Part shown: positions 9,933 through 19,760 of the stretch, piece by piece | Position numbering within the stretch: the stretch's first letter is position 1 | Layout: every line of letters begins with the position of its first letter | Source of the DNA: Ophthalmolycus amberensis | Taxonomy: Eukaryota; Chordata; Actinopteri; Perciformes; Zoarcidae | NCBI GenBank assembly: GCA_024529925.1 | Contig: JAFEUB010000814.1 | Location: 300,001 to 364,000, forward strand | Reading direction: 5' to 3' | DNA length: 64,000 bases | Notes under the pieces: model-generated | Seen by the model: only the letters and a program-made list of their open reading frames with translations | The model's database searches: none | What the model was told of the DNA's origin: nothing | Position numbers and translations under genes: made by a program

Positions 9933-12377
9933 TGTCTGCTTGATTCATCCAGGCACCAACTCAGAGCAGTCCAACGCCTCTGAGACAGATTCAGAGCGCA
10001 AGGATGAGCTCAGTGACTGGTCCCTGGCTGGAGAAGACCAGGACAGGTGAGGTTTTTTTATTTTTCATTCATAGCTGTGTTCTCACTACAGCGTGCACAT
10101 ACATGTTTTATTGACTGACTTGCAGGGAGAAAGAGAGAGGCTCACGGCCACAAAGAGATGCCCGCAGGAGGCCTGGGCCCGGCAGAGGCCGAGGAGGGCC
10201 TGGAGGACGGGGGAGAGGAGGAAGAGGAGGATACAGCAACAGCTCTGGTAAAATTCACTCTCCGAGCAGACATTCACAAAGATCGGGTCGAGACCCGCAG
10301 GTGGGACGCAGGAGGTTTTATTTGGCTCGCCAAATAGATTTGCAGAATTTCTTCCATCGTCCCTTCATTTAAGATTTATATCTGCAGTTCAGCTTTGAGC
10401 CACACGAGGCAGCCTGAAGGTTCCTCTTGTTCTGATAACTGTAGTTCACTGATCACACTGAATCTAATACGAGAGACCAGATTTCATTCTGTTTGTTTAA
10501 ATCATGAGAGGAAGAAAAAACAAGAACATGTTAACGCTGCCTCAATGCATTTATTTGATCTGAATTATAAAGTATCTACGTGTATATGTTTTCAATAACA
10601 CGCATAAAAATCTTTTTGAAATTGCTGGTTTACCTTTTCTAGATAATATAGTTGATGCTGAAATGGCAGTAAAAATGATCAGGAACAAAGTTTGAGAACT
10701 GTCTTAGAGACGACAACATCTTTACATCTTTCTCTTGTAAGAGTATTGTCCTGTGGTAGTGTGACTTTAGATAAAAGCTATTTTCACTAACTCCGACCCT
10801 GCAGCAGGGCCTCGGGACCACGAGGATAACCATGCCTACGGGGTCACGGAGACAAACACAGAGACAGACCAGACGGCCGATACCGATGCCAGCGAGTCCA
10901 ACTTGCCCGCAAACCGACGCAGAAGATCTCGACGGCGCCGAACAGATGAGGACACCACGCTGATGGACGGCATGAGCGAGTCGGACAACGCCTCAATGAG
11001 TGAAAATGGAATAGGTAGGGAAGTCCCAACACTTCTTTCAGGACTTCTTCATGCACACACGGACTCTACAGTGCATACATGTAAAGCATTAGTCACAAAC
11101 AGAATATCCTGGTCGGAGAGTCTCATACTTTCCACATTTGAAGTGTTAAAGGAGCCTGTGCTGTTCAAAGGCAGGTCTCTGCTTTAAAGGCAATTTAAGC
11201 TCCAAATCCCTTTCTTTGTGATTACCCTGACGTCCTTAGATGACTCAGAAGTAAAACCTCAGCGTCGTAACCGTAGTCGACGTCGCCACACCCGCCTGCC
11301 TGAGGAGAAGCAGCCAGGTAACCATGGCAACTGCCAGTGTCTCCCCCCCCCCCTCCCTGAACAGGTCTCCTAATGCCTCGGCTTAGAGGTTGCACACCAG
11401 GCCGGGTTTCTTTTTTTGTCTTCGTGTGACACAAACCAAACAACTAAACCAGAAAAAGTTGTTAAAATCGTTGTGATATCTTTAACGACTTGGTGTTGCT
11501 TGCTGCTGCTCAACGATGGGATGTGATTGGTTGAGCGACACTGTCCTCACTGGAATGCAAATTTGAAAGTATGCATCTTCCTTTTTTCTTGTATTCTTTT
11601 ATTTGTTGCAACGCTGGTTTACTAACAACTAGGCTGCAGCTGGTTTGTTTTCACGTGGTCGGGCTGTCAGTAACACCGATGGCACTCTTGGTTTGTGTGG
11701 TGTGTCATAGTGGGCGTGACCCCTAACTTACTTCTCTGTGATGTCGGATGTCAAGTACACAGTGTGGCCTCCAGGTGCCGAAAAGCTCCTTTCAGGCTCA
11801 TAGACAGGATTGACCGCGACATTCTCAAAACTGTCAAAACTATCGTCCATTGTAACTATTAAACCACAGGAGGTGTAAATTGTGAGATCGATATTGTGTA
11901 CGTAAGAGTTTCACAGCACTGAAAGAACCTTTCGGCTTTGGTTATTTAAAAGAAAAAACTGACAATTTCCGAGTGGCTTTCTTCTCTCGCCTGCACAGTG
12001 ACGACGGTGGCTGACTACATATCCCGGCCTGAATCTCAGAGCAGACAGACGACGGCCACTAAGGACACCAAGAAAAACAAGGATGTGGTTAGTTCCTAAA
12101 CGTCACGTGTTCATAAACCTTTTATAAAGCCTCTTTCACCCGGATCTTTTCAAGAAGCACTTTGGAATGTAGACGCTGCATTGTTTGATTGTCCCACGTT
12201 TCTGTTCAGGGTCAGGTGGATGCCATCGCCGAGGACAGCCCACCATCTGTGCCGGCAACCACCAATGGTTCTAACGACGCCGCCGACACCGAGAGCAGCA
12301 ATGCCCCCGGAGCTCCCGCCAAAGCCTCCTGCCAGGAGGACTCTAACCAACAACCTGTTGCTAACGGACTCTCCTAG
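2618..12377 (+). CDS. fxr1: fxr1: FMR1 autosomal homolog 1 (RNA-binding protein), 19 coding exons
   Basis: FMR1/FXR family cytoplasmic mRNA-binding translational regulator, known for roles in muscle and neurons. Exons I resolve: 2618-2668, 4540-4592, 4707-4800, 4901-4972, 5572-5720, 5971-6064, 6295-6411, 7201-7371, 7595-7673, 7900-8009, 8184-8270, 9492-9567, 9642-9740, 9953-10046, 10126-10247, 10805 (or 10808)-11014, 11240-11317, 11999-12087, 12210-12377 (stop TAG). All junctions are GT-AG and the phases join to 2013 nt, 670 residues (human FXR1 is about 621). Domains in order: two Agenet/Tudor folds (about 4-115), KH0, KH1 with GxxG as GSHG at 235-238, KH2 with GKNG at 298-301, nuclear export motif LRLERMQI near 364-371, RG boxes in exons 13 and 15, arginine clusters NRRRRSRRRRTDED and RRNRSRRR. 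FXR1 rather than FMR1 or FXR2 is chosen from the C-terminal block (TNSE-SN-SETDSERKDELSDWSLAGED, TADTDASES, VADYISR). The exon 12/13 junction is the weak point of the model (see 9568-9641). Confidence 0.97.
6256..6292 (+). repeat. (TG)n microsatellite touching the exon 7 acceptor of fxr1
   Basis: About 18 TG units followed directly by TAG and exon 7; it replaces the normal pyrimidine tract. Confidence 0.97.
8288..8327 (+). repeat. (TG)n microsatellite in fxr1 intron 11
   Basis: Twenty TG units starting 17 bases after the exon 11 donor. Confidence 0.97.
9168..9224 (+). other. fxr1: Candidate duplicated fxr1 exon (alternative to exon 12)
   Basis: After an AG acceptor at the end of a (TG)n tract, phase 0 as required after exon 11, the sequence reads DMAELLAEGEQLEEELRQI. 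It aligns without gaps to exon 12, EVEELRLERMQIDEQLRQI, with 9 of 19 residues identical and several conservative pairs. The frame stays open to 9470. The only donor that keeps just the duplicated part is a poor one (ATT then GTGGAT at 9225). It could be a cassette exon adding 19 residues, a mutually exclusive exon with an unseen donor, or a decayed duplicate. Confidence 0.45.
9568..9641 (+). other. fxr1: 74-nt purine-rich segment inside fxr1 exon 12/13: short intron or frame-disrupting indel
   Basis: Exon 12 runs in frame through the conserved EQLRQI. Exon 13, coding an RG-rich GRGRGRRG stretch, is in a different frame. Removing 9568-9641 (donor AAG then GTGACC, acceptor ATACAG) restores the frame exactly. 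However, the segment is G/A-rich, has no pyrimidine tract, and is short. In the downstream frame its 3' end reads GGYNT running into DGS, resembling the GY-TDES found at this place in FXR2 and some FXR1 proteins. So it may be coding sequence with an insertion or deletion in the GA/G runs. Confidence 0.5.
9873..9929 (+). repeat. (CT)n microsatellite upstream of fxr1 exon 14
   Basis: 57 bp of alternating CT, 24 bases from the exon 14 acceptor; it probably serves as an extended pyrimidine tract. Confidence 0.97.
10805..11014 (+). other. fxr1: fxr1 exon 16 with tandem NAGNAG acceptor
   Basis: The acceptor is CAGCAG, so the exon can start at 10805 or 10808, with or without one alanine, keeping the frame. 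The exon encodes the TDQTADTDASES block and the basic NRRRRSRRRRTDED cluster, a nuclear/nucleolar targeting type signal in FXR1 and FXR2. It ends in phase 1 before GTAGGG. Confidence 0.8.
11240..11317 (+). other. fxr1: fxr1 exon 17, symmetric 78-nt arginine-rich exon
   Basis: Encodes DDSEVKPQRRNRSRRR and a short tail ending EEKQP. It begins and ends in phase 1 and is 78 nt, so skipping it would delete 26 residues without changing frame. The corresponding mammalian exon is alternatively spliced, as I recall with a length that shifts the frame; the fish copy would behave differently. Confidence 0.75.
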
Positions 12378-14080
12378 TCTGACCTGAGCAAAGGAAATGG
12401 TTTCAAATATTTGAAATTCTTTGGCTGCACTTGATTTAATCTCCCCGTCTCTGGAGCAGCCTTAAAATTGAAACATTTAAACACAACAAGCACTGTTCTT
12501 CTTTTACTTCACAAATATTTGAAACCCGCTCCACTGCGCAAAGTTTTAGACATCTGAACCTTAACCTTCCCTTTACACATGTGTTCTATCCAACTATTCA
12601 TTTTACTACTGTTTTTTTTTTTTTACAACAGTACTTCCTGTATGAGCTTGCCAAAGATAGTCAAACACACACAGACTTACAAACATCTAATTAACTGTAC
12701 TTTTCGGTCCGCTCTTCACTGAGAGCTCAGGGAGAGGTCGGACCGAATGCAGTATTTATAAAAAACGCAGACAGGGAATCAAACTCAAACCCATACTAAG
12801 GTATGAATGCAGCCCTTCTTTTTTTTTTTATCAGTAAAAATATCAGAGCAGGATTTTTAGATCAGAAACATGTCTGCCTTTTACCAGGTGGACTCGAAAA
12901 GATGCTTCCATGACCTTTTTCAGGATGTTTTGTGCATCTGAAGTAGTTTGTAAATTCAATGTTCTGCAAGAGCAGAACCACAGTGCAGATAGGTTTGTTG
13001 GAAACCCAAGTATGTTTGACATACATGTGATCATCTGTTGTGCCTTGAGAGTAGATTCAACATGTTGTTGCCTGGCTCTGCACACCGTCTGAAATTGTTT
13101 CACTTGTTTCTGTGTTACGCGCTCACCCTCTCCGCCACAGTGGAACCAGATGAGCCGTCTCCTTGTGCTTCATGTACCCTCATGGCACTGTAGGCAAGAC
13201 AAACACCCAGAGACCCTGAAAGGATTTCAGAGGCATATCTTTTTAAAATCAGGTGTGTCTATTCTTAATGTTTGTGGGGAGAATGAGTCCAGTTATTCTT
13301 TCACTCGCTCTCTCTCTATATATATACACGTCTCTGTTGAGGAGTTTGACATTAGCTGCTTTCTGTTTTTTCAATATGCAACCACTTTGGTCATACAAGA
13401 AATGTTATTACAGCGTGTGGAAAAGAAACAAACGATAGAAGAGTTGTTTTCTTTGCACTGAAACATAACCTTTTTCTGTTTTAAAAGTTGATTGTAGGTG
13501 AGTCTGGAAACTGGCTGTTACTGTTAAGTGCTGGAAAGAGATGTAGCCGTCAAGTGCTGGGTTTCCTGAAAACATCTCATTGCTAAACAGCGGGCGCTTT
13601 CATCAAATATATGAAAAGAGGGATAATGAGTGCTTCTTTTTTTTCTTCCAGAATTCCAGCTCAATCAAAAAAGGAAAATCAATGCTCAGTTGAGATGTTT
13701 TTGGAAAACCAAGCCCAGGTGACGATGTCATTTTCATGGTTCTTCCACAGGCTGGCTGGAAACTGGTCATGACTGTTCCACTAAGGAAGGAGATTTATTT
13801 GGTTTTATTTATTTAAAAATGTACAGTATTTAAAAAAGGCAAAAACAAGAGAAGCTCTTCTTTTTCTTGACACTAAAATATACGTTACCGAGGGTTTTTC
13901 TTTTGAGACAAAATGAAAATTTGGACTACTGAGAGTTGTGACATCCCCAAAGTGTTTTTGTTGGGTCAACTACAGTATGTTTTTTTTTTTTCTATTAAAG
14001 GATCATTCTGGTTGGTTGATGTGCAATATGTTTTGTATGCAGGTAGTTCTTAAATAAACTTGATCTTCCATGTGGATCTA
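12378..14080 (+). other. fxr1: fxr1 3' untranslated region
   Basis: About 1.7 kb, AT-rich and free of long ORFs, between the TAG at 12375-12377 and the poly(A) signal at 14053. Several T-runs and AU-rich stretches are present. It contains no gene that I can see. Confidence 0.8.
14053..14058 (+). terminator. fxr1: fxr1 polyadenylation signal AATAAA
   Basis: Canonical AATAAA followed within about 30 bases by T/GT-rich sequence. A weaker ATTAAA lies at 13994-13999. It is the last good signal before the oppositely oriented dnajc19. Confidence 0.75.
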
Positions 14081-14637
14081 AAACTCAACTGTGTCATCCT
14101 CTCTTATGAAAATATGACTTAAGTTGTATAAATACAATGCAAGTTGGTGCAGTTTTTCATGGATCTCAAATAATCATTTGTTGATAACTATTCATAACAT
14201 CAAACCCCAACTTTGGTTCTGTTCATGGTTGGCTGTAATAACCAGTCTGTACCAATTTGTATCATTCTATATAGTTGTATTGGTGGTGGCAGGGCAGCCT
14301 AAGCACGAGGGAATCAGGGAAACAATGCATGAAATCCAGCACACATCAACCTCAGTCTCACCGTTTGCTCTTTTACACAGCTGTGTGGAGTTATCGCTAA
14401 TGCAGATGGAACATCCAGCTACTGCTGCGTCACTGCGAGAGAGCTGTATATGTGCTGCGTGTAAACTCTCCCAACCCTTTACCATGGCACTAACTCTAAC
14501 AAATTGTAATCTATTGTTTGAAGTTCCCATTTTGTGGAAAACCACAACGGAATCTTTCCCTGAACAGTACACAAAGTAAATCTGAAATACAACATAATAA
14601 CGAGGGACGGTTCCAGTTGCAATTTGTACAGCGTGAT

Positions 14638-14643
14638 TTTATT
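14638..14643 (-). terminator. dnajc19: dnajc19 polyadenylation signal
   Basis: TTTATT on the + strand, AATAAA on the - strand, about 95 bases past the stop codon. It implies a short 3' UTR and leaves roughly 550 bp between the two convergent genes. Confidence 0.75.
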
Positions 14644-14734
14644 TGAGAACAATCGGTTAGAAAACTCTGGTAATCGCTGAAGCCGGGTCAGTGCAAACAG
14701 CATGGCTAAGAGCAGTGTGGAGCTTCTGTCATCT

Positions 14735-16618
14735 TCACTTCTTTGTCTGGGCATCGAAGAAGTCCTTCGCTTCATTTATCTTCGCTGCCAGGTAGGGAGA
14801 TCCACCTGTGGCCCACAAACACACACACACACGTTTTAGAAAAGCCAACACTGAATCTTTTTGGCAATCATGCTGCATAAAACCTGTTAATAAGTGTAGC
14901 CATTACATTTACCTTTCTTTTGTAAAATAAACTACACCCTGAAGTAATTTGAGTGACATGTCATCCATAAACAGTGAATGCAGTGAAATGTAGCTACAAT
15001 CTTTATTTACTCCATCAGTCTGTGGAGCACTTCATTGTAACGTACATGGTCAACAGCAACCGATGGTGGACTTGTATTGCCTCACTTGCCTCTATCTGGG
15101 TGATTCAGGATCATCAGTTTTCTATGTGCCTCTCTGATCTTAGTCCTGTTAGCTGTGGGACTGCAGGACAGAACGGTGGCACAACAGTGAATTATTGTCG
15201 TAATAATCAGTGTGAATAGTACGGGTTAGCTGATTGTAACATGTAAGCGTGCACTTACCTGATACCTAAAACCAGGGAAGCTTCTCTCTTGGACATCTTT
15301 GGATCAAACCCACCTCTATAGTAGCCTCCTCCAAAAGCCTGCAACATGTACAGTTCACAGCTCAGCATGATGGGCCTGCTAACCCGACGCTTATTTGCAA
15401 CATACTTGTGAAAAGTAAACTCAAAGATTAGGCGTATCTATAATGTATACTTCCATTTGGAGAGAAACTTATTGTGTGCGTGTTTTCCCTTCTTACCGTC
15501 TTGGGGAAACTCTGAAGGGCCTGTTTCATCTGAGGCTCCATCAGCCTCATGGCCTGAATGGCATATCGACCTGACAGACGGAGCAGAGGGGAAGCACGCA
15601 GCATATTTACACCATATGATAATTGTGGAATTGTCTCTAGCATTTATATGTACGTAAGCACCGATACCCCGAGTGTTATTTTGGCTGGGAGATGTTTAAA
15701 AGCTATTTTGTTTTCCCCACATCTTTATCACTATATGGCCAATCACATATAAAGTGATGAATGAACCATATTACTTATGCATTACATCAGGAACACTCTT
15801 AAAACAAGAGTAAATGATAACCAATGTGACCCTACTATAACAATCTGCATTATATTAATAGATGATACTGAATTATTGCCTTTATTAACAGTAACTTGGA
15901 TTGCTGCTGGTATTATAAATGAAACCACAGCTCATGAGGTGATCTATCTGATCAATTGCTGGTGGTTGTGCAACATTGAATTGTTGGTACTTATTTTACT
16001 TGATGCATTTCATGTTTGTATTGTTCTTTTTTAGTTTGCAATAGTTGTTAAATGATCCGTTTGACTTGTTCAGAGCTGCTCTTCTCTGTGAAGCATACTT
16101 ATCGAGGCCTCAGGACTGTAAATTTAGACAATGTCTGTCGCCCTTGAACAGCAGTCGTGTCAAGGTGATCGGTCGCACCACTGAAGAACTAAATGCTCAG
16201 TTCAACTTTTCAACAGTTTGCTCTTATAGGAGACACTCACCTGCAAATCCAGCTGCTGCCAGAGCCAGTCCCACTGCCACCATGGAACTGGCCTGATGTT
16301 AGACAGAGAGAGAGAGAGAGCGATATCAGGATAAAAGACATTACGAAGACGCACAGAACCTCACCTGCACCAACTAACCAGCTGTCCTACCGGTGCAATG
16401 TAAACACGTACCACATGGCCAAGGTGTCTCCTACTGTGAAGCCTAACCAAGTGACGTTAGCTACGTGTATTTCAAACCTCTACTTGCTGATGTCTTTTGC
16501 TAACGTTAGCTTAGCCGTTTAGAGTGAACGTTATGTAACGTGTTCAGCAGACTCCTGCTCACGCTACCGTTTTTCGGATGTTCGCTCCAGTTAGTGAATA
16601 ACACGTCCGACCTACCAT
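14735..16618 (-). CDS. dnajc19: dnajc19: mitochondrial import inner membrane translocase subunit TIM14 (J protein)
   Basis: Small inner-membrane J protein that stimulates mitochondrial Hsp70 in the TIM23/PAM import motor. Coding exons in transcript order: 16616-16618 (only the ATG), 16241-16292, 15497-15570, 15259-15338, 15090-15160, 14735-14805 with TGA at 14735-14737. They sum to 351 nt, 116 residues, the same length as human DNAJC19. An N-terminal hydrophobic segment (about 5-19, VAVGLALAAAGFAG) is the membrane anchor. A glycine-rich linker (GGGYYRGGF, 46-54) precedes the J domain, whose catalytic HPD is at 90-92. The residue after HPD is Arg; the human sequence as I recall it has Lys. All junctions are GT-AG except the last intron, which uses a GC donor. 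The gene converges with fxr1, the neighbour arrangement seen in human. Confidence 0.95.
14806..15089 (-). other. dnajc19: dnajc19 last intron, GC-AG type
   Basis: Read on the - strand the donor is AGAG then GCAAGTGAGG. Using GC (15088-15089) joins the HPDRG exon to the GSPYLAAKINEAKDFF exon in frame. The GT four bases downstream (15084-15085) would add GCAA and break the frame. The acceptor is CCACAG at the 14805/14806 boundary. The GCAAGT context matches the strong consensus of GC donors. Confidence 0.9.
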
Positions 16619-16800
16619 GTCTGAGTGTTACGTTCCGTGTCTGTTGCAGATTAGGACCATAACTTTTGACCTCTCATGTTTTCCTCGCTCCGGGCCGCGC
16701 ATGTGTTTGTACCGGAAATGGCGGAGAACTGTCGTAAAGCGTTGACGTCCGCTGGTTCTCCTCCCCTCCTCTCCCGGTAAACCTGAACCAACATTCACAC
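16560..16800. promoter_or_regulatory. dnajc19 promoter, possibly bidirectional
   Basis: CpG-rich relative to surroundings. ACCGGAAATGGCGG at 16711-16724 combines an ETS-like CCGGAA with a YY1-like ATGGCGG, common in TATA-less promoters of nuclear genes for mitochondrial proteins. On the + strand a donor-like CTCCCG then GTAAAC is at 16776/16777, so a divergent transcript could start here. In human the SOX2-OT long non-coding RNA is annotated as starting divergently next to DNAJC19. Confidence 0.5.
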
Positions 16801-16829
16801 AACCTCCAGCAACATGTTTGTGTGCCATT

Positions 16830-17418
16830 TAGCTGAATACAGTTTAAATGCTAACTTGCATTTGCTAGAATGCTTTGTGGTGGCTAGTTAGCATTAGCAC
16901 ACGGCTCTGCTAAAGCTCCAAATTAGTTAACGTTAGTTATGTAAACATTTAAGCTGCACTACAGGCAGCTGAGAGCACGGAGTGGAATGAATGGAAACTC
17001 AACAAGTAAATTAGCAATGTAACTCATGTTGTGTTTGTTAAACAGAGTGGTCACAAGTGACTTATTAAAGGATGTATAAATGCAAATAAATGTGTAGCAT
17101 ATGTTCAAATAACCATCCATGTCCATTACACTGCAACATGTCTGATATTTTCTAAATTTGAGCTGAGTAATGATGCAATTTGTCTAATATGAATTACTCT
17201 TCATTTGAAAGTGTAAGCCTTGCTTTAAGTCAACACAATTAAACATGAGTTAATGTCTGTTGCATCTACGTTTGTTGACAGGGTTGTCTCTTTTTCAATA
17301 AAACGTTAAAAGTACCAATGGGTCTTGTTTTCCTCACTTTTGATGATTGAAGATCTTTTGGTGTGTGTGGAAGTAGTACTTTAAAGTGTATGTTACAAAA
17401 CAAACCTTTGTTGCTACA

Positions 17419-17451
<33 letters not shown>

Positions 17452-18430
17452 GCGTGTATTGGACAGGACGCAGTTGGCGGTTGAGAAGAGCTTCCGATCG
17501 ACTCGCTGACTGAATTTTGTGCATAATAGTACGTAGGCCTACATGATTACAAAATGAGTACACTACCCCTTTAACCAATGACCCACCTCCACTGAACTGT
17601 TTTGGAGAAAGTGGGCGCAATGATTTGAGCAGACTCGCTCAATGAATTGTACTTCCATGGCCATTGGCAGAGGTAGGTCTCTGCTCAGGACTGGGTCAGC
17701 ATGTATGGACTGCTTGATAGACATCAACGTTCAAACAACGTTACCTGTGTGGGTGAGCAAAGCCTTTCTATGCACTGGTTTCCTCGCTGAAAACATGACA
17801 ATAATGTCAAAATGTTTGCTGCCGTCACTCAGTTTAAACTGTGCAAAGTGTTCCGTGACAAGTTCCACTCCACACATTAGGTTAGTCCTGTCAATTTGAT
17901 ATATGACACAAGTGAGTTGTCAGACTACTTGGAGTTAATTCATATGGTTCAGTTATCTGGGTTTGAGCTACATCTCAAGAGTTAAAAAAAAAAAGTCTTA
18001 ATTTGCTTTAACCGTGTGGATTAAAGTCATTTGTAGATCTGTCTGGATTAAAAAGTGTTTATGTTTTAAGAGTATTAACTGTAAACTGTTGCTCTTGACA
18101 TTCTTTTGAAACGTGATTTCTAAAATCACTAACTTCAACAAAATCAAACCCAGTCTTAATCCAAAAAGCAAAGCATCTTTTGTACTCTGTTCTCCTTGAG
18201 TTTGTTCGGTGTTTTTGCACATTTGAAGGTTAAATATAGAGGAGTGGTCACTTTACAGTTAAAACTTGAATGGTAACTCAGGCCTACACAGGATGATGCT
18301 GAAACTGAGTTCATAATAGTGATGAAGCATACAAAGTGTGGGAGATCAAACTCTGAAAGTGTTTCAACCATAACATAATGTTAATTCTGAGAGCTTCAGG
18401 AAGTCATGTTACACTGTTTTACCTGTGAAC
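16830..18430. other. Intergenic region right of dnajc19
   Basis: No recognisable exon. Contains a (TG)n/(CG) stretch at 17420-17457. The open frames are short and lack coding bias. Confidence 0.5.
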
Positions 18431-18549
18431 TCTATGTGTGTTATGCCTATATGAGCAGCTCAATAGCCAAACGGCCTGCTGGTACTGCAGGTGTATCGTA
18501 ATCAACAAAGAAGCAAAAGTTTGGGATCAATTAACTTTTCAAGTCATTC

Positions 18550-19760
18550 ATCAAGCAAAAGCATCAGGTTCAAGCTTCTCAAATGGCACGGCTGGCTGTT
18601 TTACCGTTTACAATAGTGCATCACATGCCAGCAGGCCTCTGGATAAACAACAGCTGTCTGCTGCAGTGGCATCCAGCTCCCAGGCAGCTCTCCCACAGCT
18701 AAACCAGAGTTTGCTGCCACTGTGTCGTATATGGGGTGATGGCTAGTCACAGGACAGAAGATGCTGTGAACATCTGCAGGCTGTCAGTAAGGAGCAATTT
18801 AAACCCGAACGTGCCCTGCTGCGTCTCTCCTACCGTTGGACCGAACCACGGCAGCAGCTAACACAATGGGACAGTGAAGGGCCTAATTATTGCCCCTATC
18901 ATTTGCATAATTACAATGTTTTTCTGAGGCAAGGGCAGTATAGAAATTGTAAATTGTAGTGGACCCGCTGTCTCTCCTCAGTGGAAGTCATATTTGAATG
19001 GAGAGAGCCTGTTCTGCTAGCCAGGCAGCCAGGCTCAGGCAAGAGGTCCCAATCAGCCAGCCTCACAGACTGCTCATTCAATAGGATTTAAAAAGCCAAC
19101 TGTGTGGAGAAATGAGAGTTTTGCCCCCCAAATCATATGGAATTACAGTGCTGGTTGCATATGGGGGGAGCCAGTGGCAAGCACAAAAGCCCACAGGAAG
19201 CAGCTATTTCTGTGTGTTTTATTAACCCAACCAAGCAATTTAATTCTTTTGTTCGGGGGAGTTCTACTTCATTGATTAACAAAAGCGGGGATATAATTTT
19301 TTCAGCCCCTTTTGAAAAGCCTGAAATGTCAAGCCTTTTAAAGGAGATTATTCTGCCTGTGTGCGATGAATAGAGCCCAGAGTAACCTTTTGTCTACAAT
19401 TAAATATTCCAGCATAAATATAAAAGAAAATCAGAGATGGGGAAGATTGAGTCAGGAGAGATTGGAGAGGTAGATCCTCTGCCCCGATAGTGGCAACAGC
19501 CTGGCTCTAATTAGATATGCCAGGCGGGCTGTGAGCAGTCACTCTCCACAGCACGCCGAGAGAGGAGGCAGCCTGAGAGAGGAGGACAGAGGAAACCTAT
19601 CTGCTCATCTGTCTGTCCAGCGCCTTCCTCTGGGCATCCACAAGGTATTTCAGGAGACTTTGTTTTGCTTCCCCGCCGTTATTTGTTTTCCTGACATCTT
19701 TGCCACCGGAGAGGGAGAGTCTATAAGGCAATGCCTTCTGGGAACTGCATAAACAGAGAG
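18550..19760. promoter_or_regulatory. Candidate conserved enhancer block in the presumed sox2 desert
   Basis: About 1.2 kb without microsatellites or recognised transposons, rich in motifs of developmental factors. It holds ATTTGCAT (octamer) at 18901-18908, TACAATG (SOX) at 18912-18918, ACAATGG (SOX) at 18863-18869, TAATTA homeodomain cores at 18884, and TAATTAG near 19510. CTTTTGTT at 19246 and AACAAAAG at 19278 form an inverted SOX-type pair. Conservation was not testable; the call rests on sequence character and on synteny. Confidence 0.45.

Noticed and set aside
14124..14579. 151-codon open frame in the intergenic gap between fxr1 and dnajc19
   Set aside because: No coding bias; it lies across both genes' 3' ends and matches nothing recognised.
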